From: an uncultured Clostridia bacterium
GTDB taxonomy: Bacteria; Bacillota; Clostridia; Oscillospirales; Acutalibacteraceae
NCBI GenBank assembly: GCA_937884975.1
Contig: CAKZZS010000071.1
Coordinates: forward strand, 1 to 26,919
Length of the DNA: 26,919 nucleotides
Direction: 5' to 3'
Made by a program: the position numbers and the translations under genes
The notes under the pieces: model-generated
Databases searched by the model: none
Seen by the model: the letters and a program-made list of their open reading frames with translations, nothing else
Told to the model about the DNA's origin: nothing
In this document: one piece after another, positions 13,234 to 22,023 of the stretch
Position numbering within the stretch: position 1 is the stretch's first letter
How the letters are laid out: the number at the start of each line of letters is the position of its first letter

Positions 13234-14112
13234 TTAAAGCATATTCGGAACCGGATTTACAACAGGCAGGTTGCTGAACGAGTAAAATTTCTCGGCATTT
13301 TGTCCTAAAAATTTCAGCTTGTTTTCTTCGCTTATTTTCCTTGTTTTCAGGATAAAATCAAAGCTCATTTTATAGGTTATTTCAACCATTGTGCGCGGAT
13401 AGTCGCTTCCCCACATAAGCTTTTCAAAGCCGCAAATATCGGCGGCTTCGTTTATTGCCCTGACTGCGGAGGGATAAGGATAAAACTCGCTGTTAAACAG
13501 CCATGTAATTCCGCCGCTTTCGATATACGCATTTTTATTTCTCGCAAGCTTTATCTGCTCCTGCCAGCCGTCTCTTGTCACCATTCCGAAATGTCCGACG
13601 GCAATTTTAAGATTCGGCAGCTGCTCAATTATTTCACGCAGTTCACCCGTCTGTTTGTCCCCATCCGCAAGCTCAATACAGACGAATTTGTTTTCCCTGT
13701 CGGCTTTTTCAAACACATCAAAATGCTTCTGAAGCCCCGGCGTTTTCAGCTTGCAGGCGCAAATTTTAATTCCGTCAAAGCCGTCAAGGGTATACTCTTC
13801 TCCCTCGTCAAAAAAAGAACAGATTTTAAGCCTGTCGGGATACTTGCTTTTTGCTTCTTTAAAGTAGGCGTCCTGATTTCCGTCCATTACCTCGCCGACT
13901 ATTACGGCACCGCTGACCCCTGCGTAATCCATATTTGAAACAAGCATTTCGGGCGAATTTTCACCGCTTATCATATACGGCGGCATCATCTGCCTTATCT
14001 CTCCTCCGAAATCGCTTTTTCCGTTTTCAAGCGAGCGCACGGGAGCGTTGTCGCGTCTGCCAGTTTGCTTTTTCCAAAGATGCGCGTGAGCATCAATTAT
14101 TAAATTATTCAT
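13234..14112 (-). CDS. Amidohydrolase-2 family metal hydrolase
   Basis: The 292-aa protein is a TIM-barrel amidohydrolase: LIIDAHAHLW (HxH metal site), KIAVGHFGMV (later His), and KLMWGSDYPR (Asp that activates water). The Amidohydro_2 family includes sugar-lactone hydrolases and decarboxylases. Placed after two sugar-type dehydrogenases, a lactonase role is attractive but only inferred. ATG 14112 is chosen because upstream TTG 14121 and GTG 14118 lack a clear ribosome binding site; the start overlaps the dehydrogenase stop by 8 bases, so translation is coupled. It is the last gene of the minus-strand operon. Confidence 0.82.
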   Translation of the reverse strand: MNNLIIDAHAHLWKKQTGRRDNAPVRSLENGKSDFGGEIRQMMPPYMISGENSPEMLVSNMDYAGVSGAVIVGEVMDGNQDAYFKEAKSKYPDRLKICSFFDEGEEYTLDGFDGIKICACKLKTPGLQKHFDVFEKADRENKFVCIELADGDKQTGELREIIEQLPNLKIAVGHFGMVTRDGWQEQIKLARNKNAYIESGGITWLFNSEFYPYPSAVRAINEAADICGFEKLMWGSDYPRTMVEITYKMSFDFILKTRKISEENKLKFLGQNAEKFYSFSNLPVVNPVPNML

Positions 14113-15133
14113 CCGCACCAAACCTTATAAGTAATTTTGCAAGCGAACCGTCATTATTTGCAAGGCTGTCAAAAGCCGTTTTGGCGTCTGCAATACCGTA
14201 AACGCCGCTTACCATACTCAGAATATCGGTTTTTTCGGTTGAGACAAGATAAATAAGCTCTTCAAAATCCTTTGTAAAAGCATTTCTGCTGCCGAAAATG
14301 TTTAGCTCCTTTTTAAGAATAACCGAATGGACAAAGGTCGTCTCCTTTTTTCCGTTTCCGATTAAAATGACGTTTGCGCCGTGAGCGGCGGCATCTATGC
14401 ACGAAAGGAAGGTTACGGGAGAACCGCACGCTTCAACGCACACATCAAAGCCATTGCCAAAAGTAAATTCACTGCATTTTTTATTAAAATCGTCAACCTT
14501 ATTGTTGATTATCATATCTACGCCGAAGCTTTTTGCAAGAGTAAGCCTACTTTCAAGCAAGTCCGCAATTGCAACCCTTGCGCCCATAGCCTTTGCCTTG
14601 ATAAGCGCAAAAAGACCTATCGGGCCTGCGCCGACAATGAGAAGATTATCACCCTTATTTATTCTTGCTCTTGAAAGAGCGTGGGCGCTGATGGAAAACG
14701 GTTCGATTAAAGCAAGCTGCTTTGCCGAAAGCCCCCTGCCGTTTATAAGCCTGTCAACGGGCATTGTGATATACTCCTGAAAGCTTCCGTCACGCTGAAC
14801 GCCCATGGTCTGGTTATCGTAACAGGCGTTGACAAGCGAGCGTTTGCACGCGTAACACTCGCCGCAGTTGAAATACGGATTACAGGTGATAATATCGCCC
14901 TTTTTAAAGCCTTTGTCATTTTCGCCTATTTCGACTATCTCGGCGGAAAACTCGTGCCCGGGAATTCTCGGATAAGTTGTAAACGGCTGATTTCCTGTAT
15001 AGGAAGCAACATCCGCGCCGCAAATGCCGCAGTAAAGCACCTTGAGAAGCGCTTCATTCTCCCCTGCTACGGGCATTGGCTTTTCAATTATTCTTATTTC
15101 GTAAGGTTTTGAAATTTCAATTACTTTCATCAT
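14105..15133 (-). CDS. Zinc-dependent alcohol dehydrogenase (MDR family)
   Basis: The 342-aa protein has every landmark of a zinc MDR dehydrogenase: catalytic CGICGAD and GHEF, the structural zinc lobe NCGECYACKRSLVNAC (four Cys), and a Rossmann loop VGAGPIGLF. Sequence style is that of polyol/sugar-acid dehydrogenases (sorbitol, L-threonine or L-galactonate type); the exact substrate is undetermined. It overlaps the upstream gene as ATGA; ATG 15130 is an equal alternative that sits better behind CGGGGG. It is the middle gene of a three-gene set. Confidence 0.9.
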   Translation of the reverse strand: MMKVIEISKPYEIRIIEKPMPVAGENEALLKVLYCGICGADVASYTGNQPFTTYPRIPGHEFSAEIVEIGENDKGFKKGDIITCNPYFNCGECYACKRSLVNACYDNQTMGVQRDGSFQEYITMPVDRLINGRGLSAKQLALIEPFSISAHALSRARINKGDNLLIVGAGPIGLFALIKAKAMGARVAIADLLESRLTLAKSFGVDMIINNKVDDFNKKCSEFTFGNGFDVCVEACGSPVTFLSCIDAAAHGANVILIGNGKKETTFVHSVILKKELNIFGSRNAFTKDFEELIYLVSTEKTDILSMVSGVYGIADAKTAFDSLANNDGSLAKLLIRFGADE

Positions 15134-16335
15134 AATCCCCCGTCAATAAAATCTTTATTCCAGATAACCGCCGTCTTAAGCGGAGCGCCGCTGCAATAAA
15201 TTTTATTGTAATATGCGTCCATCGGATCGGATATAAATTCGTTTTTATCAATAAGCTTTACCAGCTCGTCAAAATTACTTTCACAAAGTATTTTTATAGC
15301 CTGCTCCATATGCTTTTGAGTAAAGTTTATTGACGAAAGTATAACGTGGTTTTTAAAGCCGAAGGGCATTGAATCAAAGGTAATTTCAGGTCCGAGAGAA
15401 AAGCTGTTGTAAATGCCGTTACAGCCGAGAACCTCATAATCAAACGCAATTCGGCTTTCAACCGAATTTCCGCTTGTCCCGACAAAGACCGAACAGGCAG
15501 TGCCGAAATACGCCTTGATTTTTTTTGCAATTTCCCTTTCACTTAAGTTATCGCAGCAAAGGTAATCGGCGCAAACATTTTTCTTTGCAAAGCTCACCTT
15601 TTCGCTTTTTTCATCGCTTCGTCCGACAAAAAGGATTTTTGCGTCGGGGTGGTTTCTTCTAATCTGGTCGCCGATAAAAAGTCCCGTTGTCCCCAGCCCG
15701 TAAATTACGGTATTTTTAAACGTCTCCCCTTCGGCAATTTTTTTCGCCTCTTCCTCGGAGCATTTTTCACGCGCCGTAATAACCCTGAAATTCTGCGCAA
15801 CGCCGATATCGGTCATTCTTTCATGCTGAAAAATTGCGCACGCATAAGGGTCACTGAAAACAAGTCTTTTTGCAACGGAAAGCGGAAGCTTATCCATTCC
15901 GTCATATTCCTTCGGCAAATTAAGAAGCATATCGGGATTAAAGTAGTTTTTGTCGCAAAAAAGTCCGTCAGCTTTATCACAGCCGTACTCAAAATAGGTT
16001 TCGTCCTCCGTAAAACGGGTGGGGTCGAAGCTGTCGCCGCCCCTTATGAGCACAATTGCGAACCGTTTTTCCTCGGGAACCCATACAACGCCCTCATGGC
16101 CGTTTATAAGTCTTTTTTGTCCTTCGGGAAATTTTGCGTCAAGCTCAAGGCTTTTGCCCATTTTCATAAGCGTAAAATCGGTTCCGCAAAAGCCGCAAAA
16201 AACCGGAATTGCTTCAATTCCCTCAATTTCCTTTTCGCCGCGAAGCCTTCTTCTCGGCGGATTTATAAGATTTATTTCGCCGTATACAAGCGGCTTTTTT
16301 TCATCGTTGACAAAATAGGTTGCGAATGCTTTCAT
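15130..16335 (-). CDS. Glucose dehydrogenase-like MDR oxidoreductase
   Basis: The 401-aa protein resembles the glucose/galactose 1-dehydrogenase branch of the MDR family: VFCGFCGTDFTLMK (catalytic Cys), NGHEGVV, an FAIVLIRGGDSFDPTRF segment, and an NAD(P) loop in YGLGTTGLF. It would oxidise an aldose to its lactone. The start is ATG 16335, with AGAGGTGATG just upstream. An in-frame extension to 16392 is excluded because it would cover the promoter at 16364-16392. It is the first gene of the minus-strand operon that goes on to the alcohol dehydrogenase and amidohydrolase. Confidence 0.82.
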   Translation of the reverse strand: MKAFATYFVNDEKKPLVYGEINLINPPRRRLRGEKEIEGIEAIPVFCGFCGTDFTLMKMGKSLELDAKFPEGQKRLINGHEGVVWVPEEKRFAIVLIRGGDSFDPTRFTEDETYFEYGCDKADGLFCDKNYFNPDMLLNLPKEYDGMDKLPLSVAKRLVFSDPYACAIFQHERMTDIGVAQNFRVITAREKCSEEEAKKIAEGETFKNTVIYGLGTTGLFIGDQIRRNHPDAKILFVGRSDEKSEKVSFAKKNVCADYLCCDNLSEREIAKKIKAYFGTACSVFVGTSGNSVESRIAFDYEVLGCNGIYNSFSLGPEITFDSMPFGFKNHVILSSINFTQKHMEQAIKILCESNFDELVKLIDKNEFISDPMDAYYNKIYCSGAPLKTAVIWNKDFIDGGL

Positions 16336-16363
16336 CTCATCACCTCTTTGAGTTTGCCGAATA

Positions 16364-16392
16364 ATTATATCATACATAAGTGTGTTCATCAA
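16364..16392 (-). promoter_or_regulatory. Promoter of the sugar-oxidation operon
   Basis: On the minus strand, -35 TTGATG (16387-16392), a 17-base spacer and a consensus -10 TATAAT (16364-16369). It fixes the first start codon at 16335. Confidence 0.8.
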
Positions 16393-16446
16393 TATTTTAA
16401 GCTTAAAATACTTTTACAAAGCCGCTCATTCTTTGAAGCGGATGTA

Positions 16447-16475
16447 TTGTCTGTCAAGCTTTTTTGTGGTAAAAT
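16447..16475 (+). promoter_or_regulatory. Promoter of the PIG-L deacetylase gene
   Basis: -35 TTGTCT (16447-16452), a 17-base spacer and -10 TAAAAT (16470-16475) with an extended -10 TG. It is divergent from the minus-strand promoter 55 bases away. Confidence 0.75.
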
Positions 16476-16503
16476 ATTTTTTACTGGACAGGCGGTGAAA
16501 AAA

Positions 16504-17232
16504 ATGGCAGCAAAAAGTGAAAAAAAGATAATCTACTTTGTTCCACATCAGGATGACGAGCTTCTTACAATGGGCATTGATATTGCCTCTTGTGTCGAAG
16601 AGGGGTACGAGGTTTTTATTGTTTTGTGCACGGACGGCTCGCGTTCGAGAATAAGAGAGCTTCTCAATGACAAAAGCCGCTGTGAAAAATGCAAAAGCAC
16701 TCACAACTTTTCACTTTCGGTTGAGGAATTTGTAAAAGCAAGAGACAGGGAATTTTTCGCCTGCTGCGCCGCGCTCGGAGTTAAAAACGAAAACATTCTT
16801 TTCGACCGGAAAAGAATTACCGACTCGTGTCTTACAGAGGAAAAAGCCAAGGCGCTTATTAAAAAACATCTTGAGCTGTTAGGGAAAAACTGCACCGTTA
16901 AAACTATTTATCCAAACGACGCCGCTATTCAGCATCACGATCACAGAACGCTCGGTCTTGCCGCAAAGGAGCTTAAGGACGAGGGCGTTATAGAGCGTCT
17001 TGAGCTTATGGAGGAGCCGTACGTTGCAACAAAGGTTTCTCATAAAAAAGAGGATGAACCGAGAATAATTAAGGCTGACGGCAACATATCTTTAAAAATC
17101 AAAAATGCCGTTTCACAGTATTCGTTATTTAATCCCGAAATCGGACGGTTTGCAATCGGCTACCACAGCGTGACAAGGGAAATGGAGCTGTTAAAAACCG
17201 AAATGCAGTTATATAAACACATTTACTTTTAA
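16504..17232 (+). CDS. PIG-L family deacetylase
   Basis: The 242-aa protein opens with IIYFVPHQDDELLTMG, the PHxDDE zinc-binding motif of the PIG-L/LmbE family, followed by VFIVLCTDGS and, later, HHDHRTLG with the third metal ligand. These enzymes remove acetyl groups from N-acetylglucosamine-type sugars or related conjugates. ATG 16504 follows GGCGGTGA and the promoter at 16447; the frame stays open far upstream (to 15649) only because it lies opposite the dehydrogenase gene. Family members act in cell-surface glycan or thiol metabolism; which applies here is unknown. Confidence 0.88.
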   Translation: MAAKSEKKIIYFVPHQDDELLTMGIDIASCVEEGYEVFIVLCTDGSRSRIRELLNDKSRCEKCKSTHNFSLSVEEFVKARDREFFACCAALGVKNENILFDRKRITDSCLTEEKAKALIKKHLELLGKNCTVKTIYPNDAAIQHHDHRTLGLAAKELKDEGVIERLELMEEPYVATKVSHKKEDEPRIIKADGNISLKIKNAVSQYSLFNPEIGRFAIGYHSVTREMELLKTEMQLYKHIYF

Positions 17233-17244
17233 AGCCGCGGTTTA

Positions 17245-17273
17245 TTGACGAAAAATCAAGTTTGTGATATATT
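17245..17273 (+). promoter_or_regulatory. Promoter of the zinc-ribbon/SH3 gene
   Basis: -35 TTGACG (17245-17250), a 17-base spacer and -10 TATATT (17268-17273), 35 bases before the start codon. Confidence 0.78.
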
Positions 17274-17308
17274 CAATTAAGCAGATAAATAAATGAGGGT
17301 GATACATA

Positions 17309-18133
17309 ATGAAATTCTGTGCCAACTGCGGCGCGCCGCTTGATAATGAAGATTACGCGTTTTGCGCAAGATGCAGAGAATCGCTTCAGACCAACGAAAC
17401 TATTGTAATAAATCCTATTGAACAGGAAAACAACGCTCAGGTTCAGCCGGATACTACTGTATTGACCGGGAACGTCAATGTTAGTCCCACTCCGAGCTAC
17501 ACTCCTGTTCCGATAAATAACTATCAGCAGAATAATTTTGCGCCGAATAACGGCAAATCGGATAAGGGCTCGAACAGAGCTATTGTTGTTCTTATAGTCT
17601 GCATTATTTTAGCCTTACTCGCTATCGGCGGACTGTTTTTGTTCAAGCACCTTAACGGCGGAAGCTTTGCAATAGAAAAAACTACCACCGAGGAAAGCGT
17701 TGAAAACGAGGACGAGGACAACGAGGACGAAAAAGAAACCAAGAAAAAGTCCTCGGCTGATGAGGATGAGGCAGAAAGCGAAGCCGATCCCGAGAGCGAA
17801 ACTACGGCAGAGAAGGAAACCGTAGCCGAAAGAGAAACTACGGAAGAAACCGAAACTGCATCTAAGGAAGCGGTTGTATCAACCGAACGCAGAGAAGAAA
17901 CCGACGGTCCGACCACTTATGTTGTTGTAACGGACGGCGATCCGTTAAGAGTAAGGTCAGGTCCCGGCACGAGCTACAGCAAAAAAAATTACACTCTTGC
18001 AAAGGGAACAAGAGTTGAGGTTTACGGCTTTGTTTTCAACGATGACGAATCCACTTACAAGAGATGGGCTGAAATCCATTACAGGGGCGAAATCGTTTAT
18101 GTCTGCGCCGATTATCTCGTGTTAGCTGACTGA
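17309..18133 (+). CDS. Zinc-ribbon, single-TM, acidic-linker, SH3 protein
   Basis: The 274-aa protein has four parts: a cytosolic zinc ribbon (CANC and CARC, residues 4-22), a Pro/Asn/Gln-rich stretch, one membrane helix (about 91-112), and a Glu/Thr-rich acidic linker (about 124-200) leading to an SH3-like domain (about 205-270, with GDPLRVRSGPGTSYSKK). The topology puts the SH3 domain outside, where bacterial SH3 domains bind peptidoglycan. Its task is unknown; a wall-sensing or anchoring protein is a fair guess. The RBS GAGGGTGAT supports ATG 17309. The next gene follows after 26 bases, so they may be co-transcribed. Confidence 0.85.
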   Translation: MKFCANCGAPLDNEDYAFCARCRESLQTNETIVINPIEQENNAQVQPDTTVLTGNVNVSPTPSYTPVPINNYQQNNFAPNNGKSDKGSNRAIVVLIVCIILALLAIGGLFLFKHLNGGSFAIEKTTTEESVENEDEDNEDEKETKKKSSADEDEAESEADPESETTAEKETVAERETTEETETASKEAVVSTERREETDGPTTYVVVTDGDPLRVRSGPGTSYSKKNYTLAKGTRVEVYGFVFNDDESTYKRWAEIHYRGEIVYVCADYLVLAD

Positions 18134-18159
18134 TATAAACGTAAAACCGAGGTGAAATA

Positions 18160-19050
18160 ATGCGAAGCTTTATGAGCTCGTTTGCGGCATTTGCAATTGG
18201 TTGCAGCGGTTACAAGAAAAAGGTTGCAGACGAGGAAAAGCGTGAAAAATACATAGAGAAGCTGAGGGTGAAAAACGAAAAAGCCTTCAAGGCTCCTCCC
18301 TTCCCCTATCGGTCAAAAACCGAAATGAGAGTAATTGAGGGCGTTGACACGTTCTTTTTCAACCGCGGCAGGGAAAAGAAGATAATCTATCTTCACGGCG
18401 GAGCATTCTGCGAACAGCCTTTACTACCTCACTTTTGGTTTTGTGACGCGGTCTCAACGAAAACGGATTACGAAATAATAATGCCCATATATAAAAAGGC
18501 GCCCGAATACACCTTCGAGGACACCTTTAAATATCTTAAAAAGCTCTACTATTCGCTTATTGAAAACGGACAGAGCGAAAGCATAGTTTTTATGGGCGAT
18601 TCATCGGGCGGCGGACTGGCGCTGTCGTTTTGCGAATACTTAAATGAAATCGGTCTGCCCCAGCCGAAAAGGCTTATTCTTCTTTCGCCCTGGCTTGACG
18701 TAAGTATGGATACGCCGTTCAGAGAGGAATTCAAAAAGAAAGACCCGTCTCTTGAACACTCCTTTCTGAAAACCGCCGGCAGAAACTGGGCAGGAAGCAC
18801 GGACGTTCACGATTACAGAGTGAGTCCTACATACGGAAATCTCAAGGGACTTGCGCCGATTACGATGTATTTCGGCACATACGAAGCCTTCATTGATGAC
18901 GCGCGTATTTTCAGGGACAAATGCGAAAAAGCAGGTGTTTCGCTTGATTACCGCGAATACGAGGGAATGAATCATGTCTTTGTCATTTACCCGATACCCG
19001 AGGCGAAAAAGGCGCAGAAGGAAATAATCGGAATACTTAATAAACAGTAA
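18160..19050 (+). CDS. Alpha/beta hydrolase (HSL-type esterase)
   Basis: The 296-aa protein belongs to the hormone-sensitive-lipase branch: the oxyanion motif HGGAF (His79 onward), the nucleophile elbow GDSSGGG with Ser148, an Asp around TYEAFIDDA, and the catalytic His in GMNHVF. It would hydrolyse short-chain esters. The N-terminal 40 residues are charged and helical, with a short hydrophobic start but no clear signal peptide. RBS GAGGTGA precedes ATG 18160. A strong terminator follows at 19057. Confidence 0.9.
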   Translation: MRSFMSSFAAFAIGCSGYKKKVADEEKREKYIEKLRVKNEKAFKAPPFPYRSKTEMRVIEGVDTFFFNRGREKKIIYLHGGAFCEQPLLPHFWFCDAVSTKTDYEIIMPIYKKAPEYTFEDTFKYLKKLYYSLIENGQSESIVFMGDSSGGGLALSFCEYLNEIGLPQPKRLILLSPWLDVSMDTPFREEFKKKDPSLEHSFLKTAGRNWAGSTDVHDYRVSPTYGNLKGLAPITMYFGTYEAFIDDARIFRDKCEKAGVSLDYREYEGMNHVFVIYPIPEAKKAQKEIIGILNKQ

Positions 19051-19056
19051 AAATTT

Positions 19057-19084
19057 AGGGGAGTCTACTGACTCCCCTTTTTTA
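19057..19084. terminator. Strong terminator between convergent operons
   Basis: AGGGGAGTC (19057-19065) pairs perfectly with GACTCCCCT (19070-19078) over a 4-base loop, then TTTTTTA. It ends the plus-strand esterase transcript and, with AAATTTTT on the other strand, probably also the minus-strand operon. Confidence 0.93.
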
Positions 19085-19088
19085 TTAT

Positions 19089-19592
19089 TTAATTGTCATT
19101 AAAGTAATTAGTTTCCTGCGGATTAAGGTTCTGAATGTTTTTTGTAACAATAAACGGGTATCTGAATACCTTTTCGTACGGCTCAAGCTCACCTGTTTGA
19201 GGATTTGTAATTTCACCCCGATAGGTTATAACTGTTTGACCGTCAACATTTTCATATTTTGCCTCAATATAATGTGGTTTCTCAAGTTTCATAAGAGTTT
19301 CTTCAACAAACTCTCTTTCATTATCCGAAACCAGCTTCATATTTGCCTGCTGTTTTTTTGAGGATTTTTCGCTGAACCAAATACCGAGCGAACAAAAATA
19401 ACTTTTTCCCTCTTTTCGGAATCTTTTCATAGCCGGAATGTCACTTTCGGGATTTGCAGAGGGATCCCCATAAATCGGATAGCTGACGCTAACGCCCGAG
19501 TCATAGTATTCGTTATGATAGAATATCATTCCCGCACAGCCGACAAAAGTTAAAACAAGAACTACGGAAACCGCAATTATTATCTTTTTCAT
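19089..19592 (-). CDS. Exported or lipid-anchored small protein, unrecognised
   Basis: The 167-aa protein has a basic start, MKKIIIAVSVVLVLTF, followed by VGCAG, which could be a weak lipobox (Cys about 19) or simply a membrane anchor. The rest is hydrophilic and probably extracytoplasmic, with no family I recognise. ATG 19592 is preceded by AAAGAGGTAA; an in-frame TTG at 19616 would lie inside the upstream gene. It is the fifth and last gene of the YtrA-like operon, 13 bases after its neighbour. Confidence 0.75.
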   Translation of the reverse strand: MKKIIIAVSVVLVLTFVGCAGMIFYHNEYYDSGVSVSYPIYGDPSANPESDIPAMKRFRKEGKSYFCSLGIWFSEKSSKKQQANMKLVSDNEREFVEETLMKLEKPHYIEAKYENVDGQTVITYRGEITNPQTGELEPYEKVFRYPFIVTKNIQNLNPQETNYFNDN

Positions 19593-19605
19593 GGGTATTA
19601 CCTCT

Positions 19606-20403
19606 TTAATTATCAAGCTCGGGTTCAGCTTTGATTTCTCCCTCTACCTGCTGAAAATCAGGCCAACCTGCAATATCAATATACGTCTCAAAATCTGGAT
19701 TTGAGAACATAAAACCGTGCTTTTCAATAAAAGAAGCAACTTTTTCGTTACCTTTAAAAAACTTTTCCAACTGCGCTTCCTTTTCAAGCACCCACTGTTT
19801 AAGTGTTACACTTTCGGTGGTCGAATAAACAAGGTAATAATAATCCTTAATTAAAGTTAGCGCTACATTGTCATCAGGCGTAATCATTCCCAAAACTTCT
19901 TCCATAATCTTTTTTGACTCATCAATTTGACCGTCGAGATAAAGAGCTTTTGCATAGTCAACGCCTTTTCCGACATTATGCAGCAGCGCAACCATATCGC
20001 CGCACCCAACCGCAAACATACCTTCTTCTTCATTATATTCTGATTCATAAAAGATTTTTTGATATTTTACGCAGTTTTTCAGATAATCGGCAGGAGGAGT
20101 ATTTCCCCTGTGTTTACCGTCAATATAAAGCTTTGCGCTATACATCATAACAAGCGCATCCAGGTTTTCCTGTGAGGGATTAAGCTTATATGCCGTTTGC
20201 ATTATTTTGCCGACTTTTTTAGACGTATAAAAGTAATCATTCGTTTCAATAACAACAGTTCCGTCATCCTTAACATATTCCGTATAATCATTGCTTTCAC
20301 AAAGATACGCCGATAAAGGGGTTGTGAAAACGGTTACAAAAACTCCAATTAACAATGCCAAAACCAAAGCGGTTACAGGAATAACAATGTATCTCCTTTT
20401 CAT
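19606..20403 (-). CDS. Membrane-anchored protein of the YtrA-like operon, unrecognised
   Basis: The 265-aa protein begins MKRRYIVIPVTALVLALLIG, a single N-terminal membrane helix or uncleaved signal, followed by a helical extracytoplasmic domain. Motifs such as YAKALYLDGQIDESKKIMEE suggest tetratricopeptide-like helix pairs (inference). It overlaps the permease gene as ATGA, so it belongs with the ABC transporter, perhaps as a partner domain outside the membrane. I do not recognise a family. Confidence 0.78.
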   Translation of the reverse strand: MKRRYIVIPVTALVLALLIGVFVTVFTTPLSAYLCESNDYTEYVKDDGTVVIETNDYFYTSKKVGKIMQTAYKLNPSQENLDALVMMYSAKLYIDGKHRGNTPPADYLKNCVKYQKIFYESEYNEEEGMFAVGCGDMVALLHNVGKGVDYAKALYLDGQIDESKKIMEEVLGMITPDDNVALTLIKDYYYLVYSTTESVTLKQWVLEKEAQLEKFFKGNEKVASFIEKHGFMFSNPDFETYIDIAGWPDFQQVEGEIKAEPELDN

Positions 20404-21167
20404 TTTTTGTCTGCCCCCTTCTTAATTGTTGACTTTCTGATAAGCAGATGAGCAACTGAAAGATTCACTGTACTGAGGACAAGCGTTGCTATAATAAAAT
20501 TGGTTGTCCTGCCGAAAGGCGATGTACCGACTCCAAGGAAAAATGTTCTTAATATAATAGCAATAGTCTCAAACCAATCCGGGTTGTAAAGCTGCCAAAG
20601 CGTAACAAAGAAAATAAATACGGCAACCAAAACCGTGCCGAAAAGCACCTTATAAAACAGCTTCATACTGCGTGAAAGCGAACCTATCATATAACCGAAC
20701 GCCATTGAAAGAGTATAAATGAACGCTACCATTACCGTATACAGGAAAATCTGCGAAATCATTGAATCAGGCATTTTAAAGCCTGCGCCCAAACAATGCG
20801 AACTGAAAAATTCAGTTTTAGGATCTGAAGCCGTATCAACGCGGAAGAACAAATAGTCAGTCAGGGTCGATATTAAGCCGTAAACAAGATTTATCGGCAA
20901 AAGCGCGATAAAGCTGTAATGACTGCACTGCCTTGTAATTCCGTTTTGCAGAAACATATCAAGCTCCTTTGAATAAGCATTCAAGCCGAGAACAAAGGTG
21001 AAGATATACATAATAAAGGGAAAAAAGTCCTCAATTCCCGTATTAGTTCTTGTAACGCCTCTTATAATAAACGCGCCGATTAAAAGTTCAAACATAAGAG
21101 CATAAAAAATACCCGTTATTTTTGCAGTTTTAAAAAATCTGTATTTAACAGCACTTTTAAGCTTCAT
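20400..21167 (-). CDS. ABC transporter permease
   Basis: The 255-aa protein has about six membrane helices in the pattern of ABC-2 type permeases encoded next to YtrA-like regulators. A large outer loop (about residues 117-142) contains FSSHCLGAGFKMPDS. ATG 21167 follows GGGGGAGGG; the upstream TTG (21194) lies inside the ATPase gene. It is coupled to the ATPase (one base between stop and start) and to the membrane-anchored protein (ATGA). It probably exports or senses a compound at the cell envelope. Confidence 0.85.
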   Translation of the reverse strand: MKLKSAVKYRFFKTAKITGIFYALMFELLIGAFIIRGVTRTNTGIEDFFPFIMYIFTFVLGLNAYSKELDMFLQNGITRQCSHYSFIALLPINLVYGLISTLTDYLFFRVDTASDPKTEFFSSHCLGAGFKMPDSMISQIFLYTVMVAFIYTLSMAFGYMIGSLSRSMKLFYKVLFGTVLVAVFIFFVTLWQLYNPDWFETIAIILRTFFLGVGTSPFGRTTNFIIATLVLSTVNLSVAHLLIRKSTIKKGADKK

Positions 21168-21168
21168 T

Positions 21169-22023
21169 TTATTTTCCCTCCCCCGTAAGTTCAATAAACA
21201 GCTTTTGAAGATTTATCGGTATTATTTCAATGCTTTCGGGTACGGATGTAATATTATCCTTACCCAGTACATAGGCAGTTTTCAGCGCGCCGACAGAGTC
21301 CGAGCCGATAACGTTTTTATCCTTTGTAAATTCGTCAACGTCCTGCGCCTTGCCTGACACTCCGTAGCCTGACGAAATAAGGTTTTCAACGCTGTCGGTC
21401 TTTATTACCCGTCCCTCATTGAGTATTACAACATCCTCAAGAAGCGAGGCGACCTCTTCAATAATATGGGTTGAAATAACTATTGTTCGCGGATTTTCTC
21501 CGTACTGCTCAAGAATGGTTTTATAAACCAGATCCCTGTGGTTCGCGTCAAGCCCTAAAATCGGCTCGTCAAGGAAGGTGTAAGGCGCGTTGGACATTAT
21601 TGCGACAATAAACTTCGCTATCGTCCTGTAACCCGTTGAAAGAGCTCCTATGCTCTTTTTCGTTTCAAGTGAGAATTTTTCAGCCAGACCGTTTGCCTTT
21701 TGAATATCAAAATCCGGATAAAACTCCTTTGTCCACTTAAAAATATCCTTGACCTTCATAGATGACGGATAGTTGTCGACCTCGCTCATAAGAAAAACCT
21801 TGGACTGCATTTTATCATTTTCAACCGCATCTTCGCCGTCAATTAAAACCTCGCCGTCAAACTTAACAAGTCGGTTTGAAATGATATTCAGAAGCGTACT
21901 TTTACCTGCGCCGTTTCTGCCTAAAAGGCCGTAGATTTTTTCACTTTCAAATATGAGCGAAACATCCTCAAGCGCCCTGACCTTGCCGAAGGTCTTTGTA
22001 ACATTTTTTATTTCAATGCTCAT
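21169..22023 (-). CDS. ABC transporter ATP-binding protein
   Basis: The 284-aa protein is a complete nucleotide-binding subunit: Walker A GRNGAGKST (35-43), a signature reading LSTGYR in place of LSGGQ, Walker B TFLDEPILGLDA and H-loop STH. The altered signature is common in the YtrB/YhcG-like subfamily linked to GntR regulators. The C-terminal 80 residues form an extra small domain. It overlaps the regulator gene by 11 bases, so translation is coupled. Confidence 0.92.
   Translation of the reverse strand: MSIEIKNVTKTFGKVRALEDVSLIFESEKIYGLLGRNGAGKSTLLNIISNRLVKFDGEVLIDGEDAVENDKMQSKVFLMSEVDNYPSSMKVKDIFKWTKEFYPDFDIQKANGLAEKFSLETKKSIGALSTGYRTIAKFIVAIMSNAPYTFLDEPILGLDANHRDLVYKTILEQYGENPRTIVISTHIIEEVASLLEDVVILNEGRVIKTDSVENLISSGYGVSGKAQDVDEFTKDKNVIGSDSVGALKTAYVLGKDNITSVPESIEIIPINLQKLFIELTGEGK

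Noticed and set aside
16336..16392. Longer N terminus for the glucose dehydrogenase-like protein
   Set aside because: The extension would overlap the TTGATG/TATAAT promoter, and a good RBS lies before ATG 16335.
15649..16503. Upstream part of a long open plus-strand frame in front of the PIG-L gene
   Set aside because: It lies opposite the glucose dehydrogenase-like gene, has no RBS or domain, and the promoter and RBS point to a start at 16504.
17524..17916. Minus-strand Ser-rich frame of 130 codons
   Set aside because: It is the antisense reading of the Glu/Thr-rich linker of the zinc-ribbon/SH3 gene; the Ser bias is a codon mirror effect.
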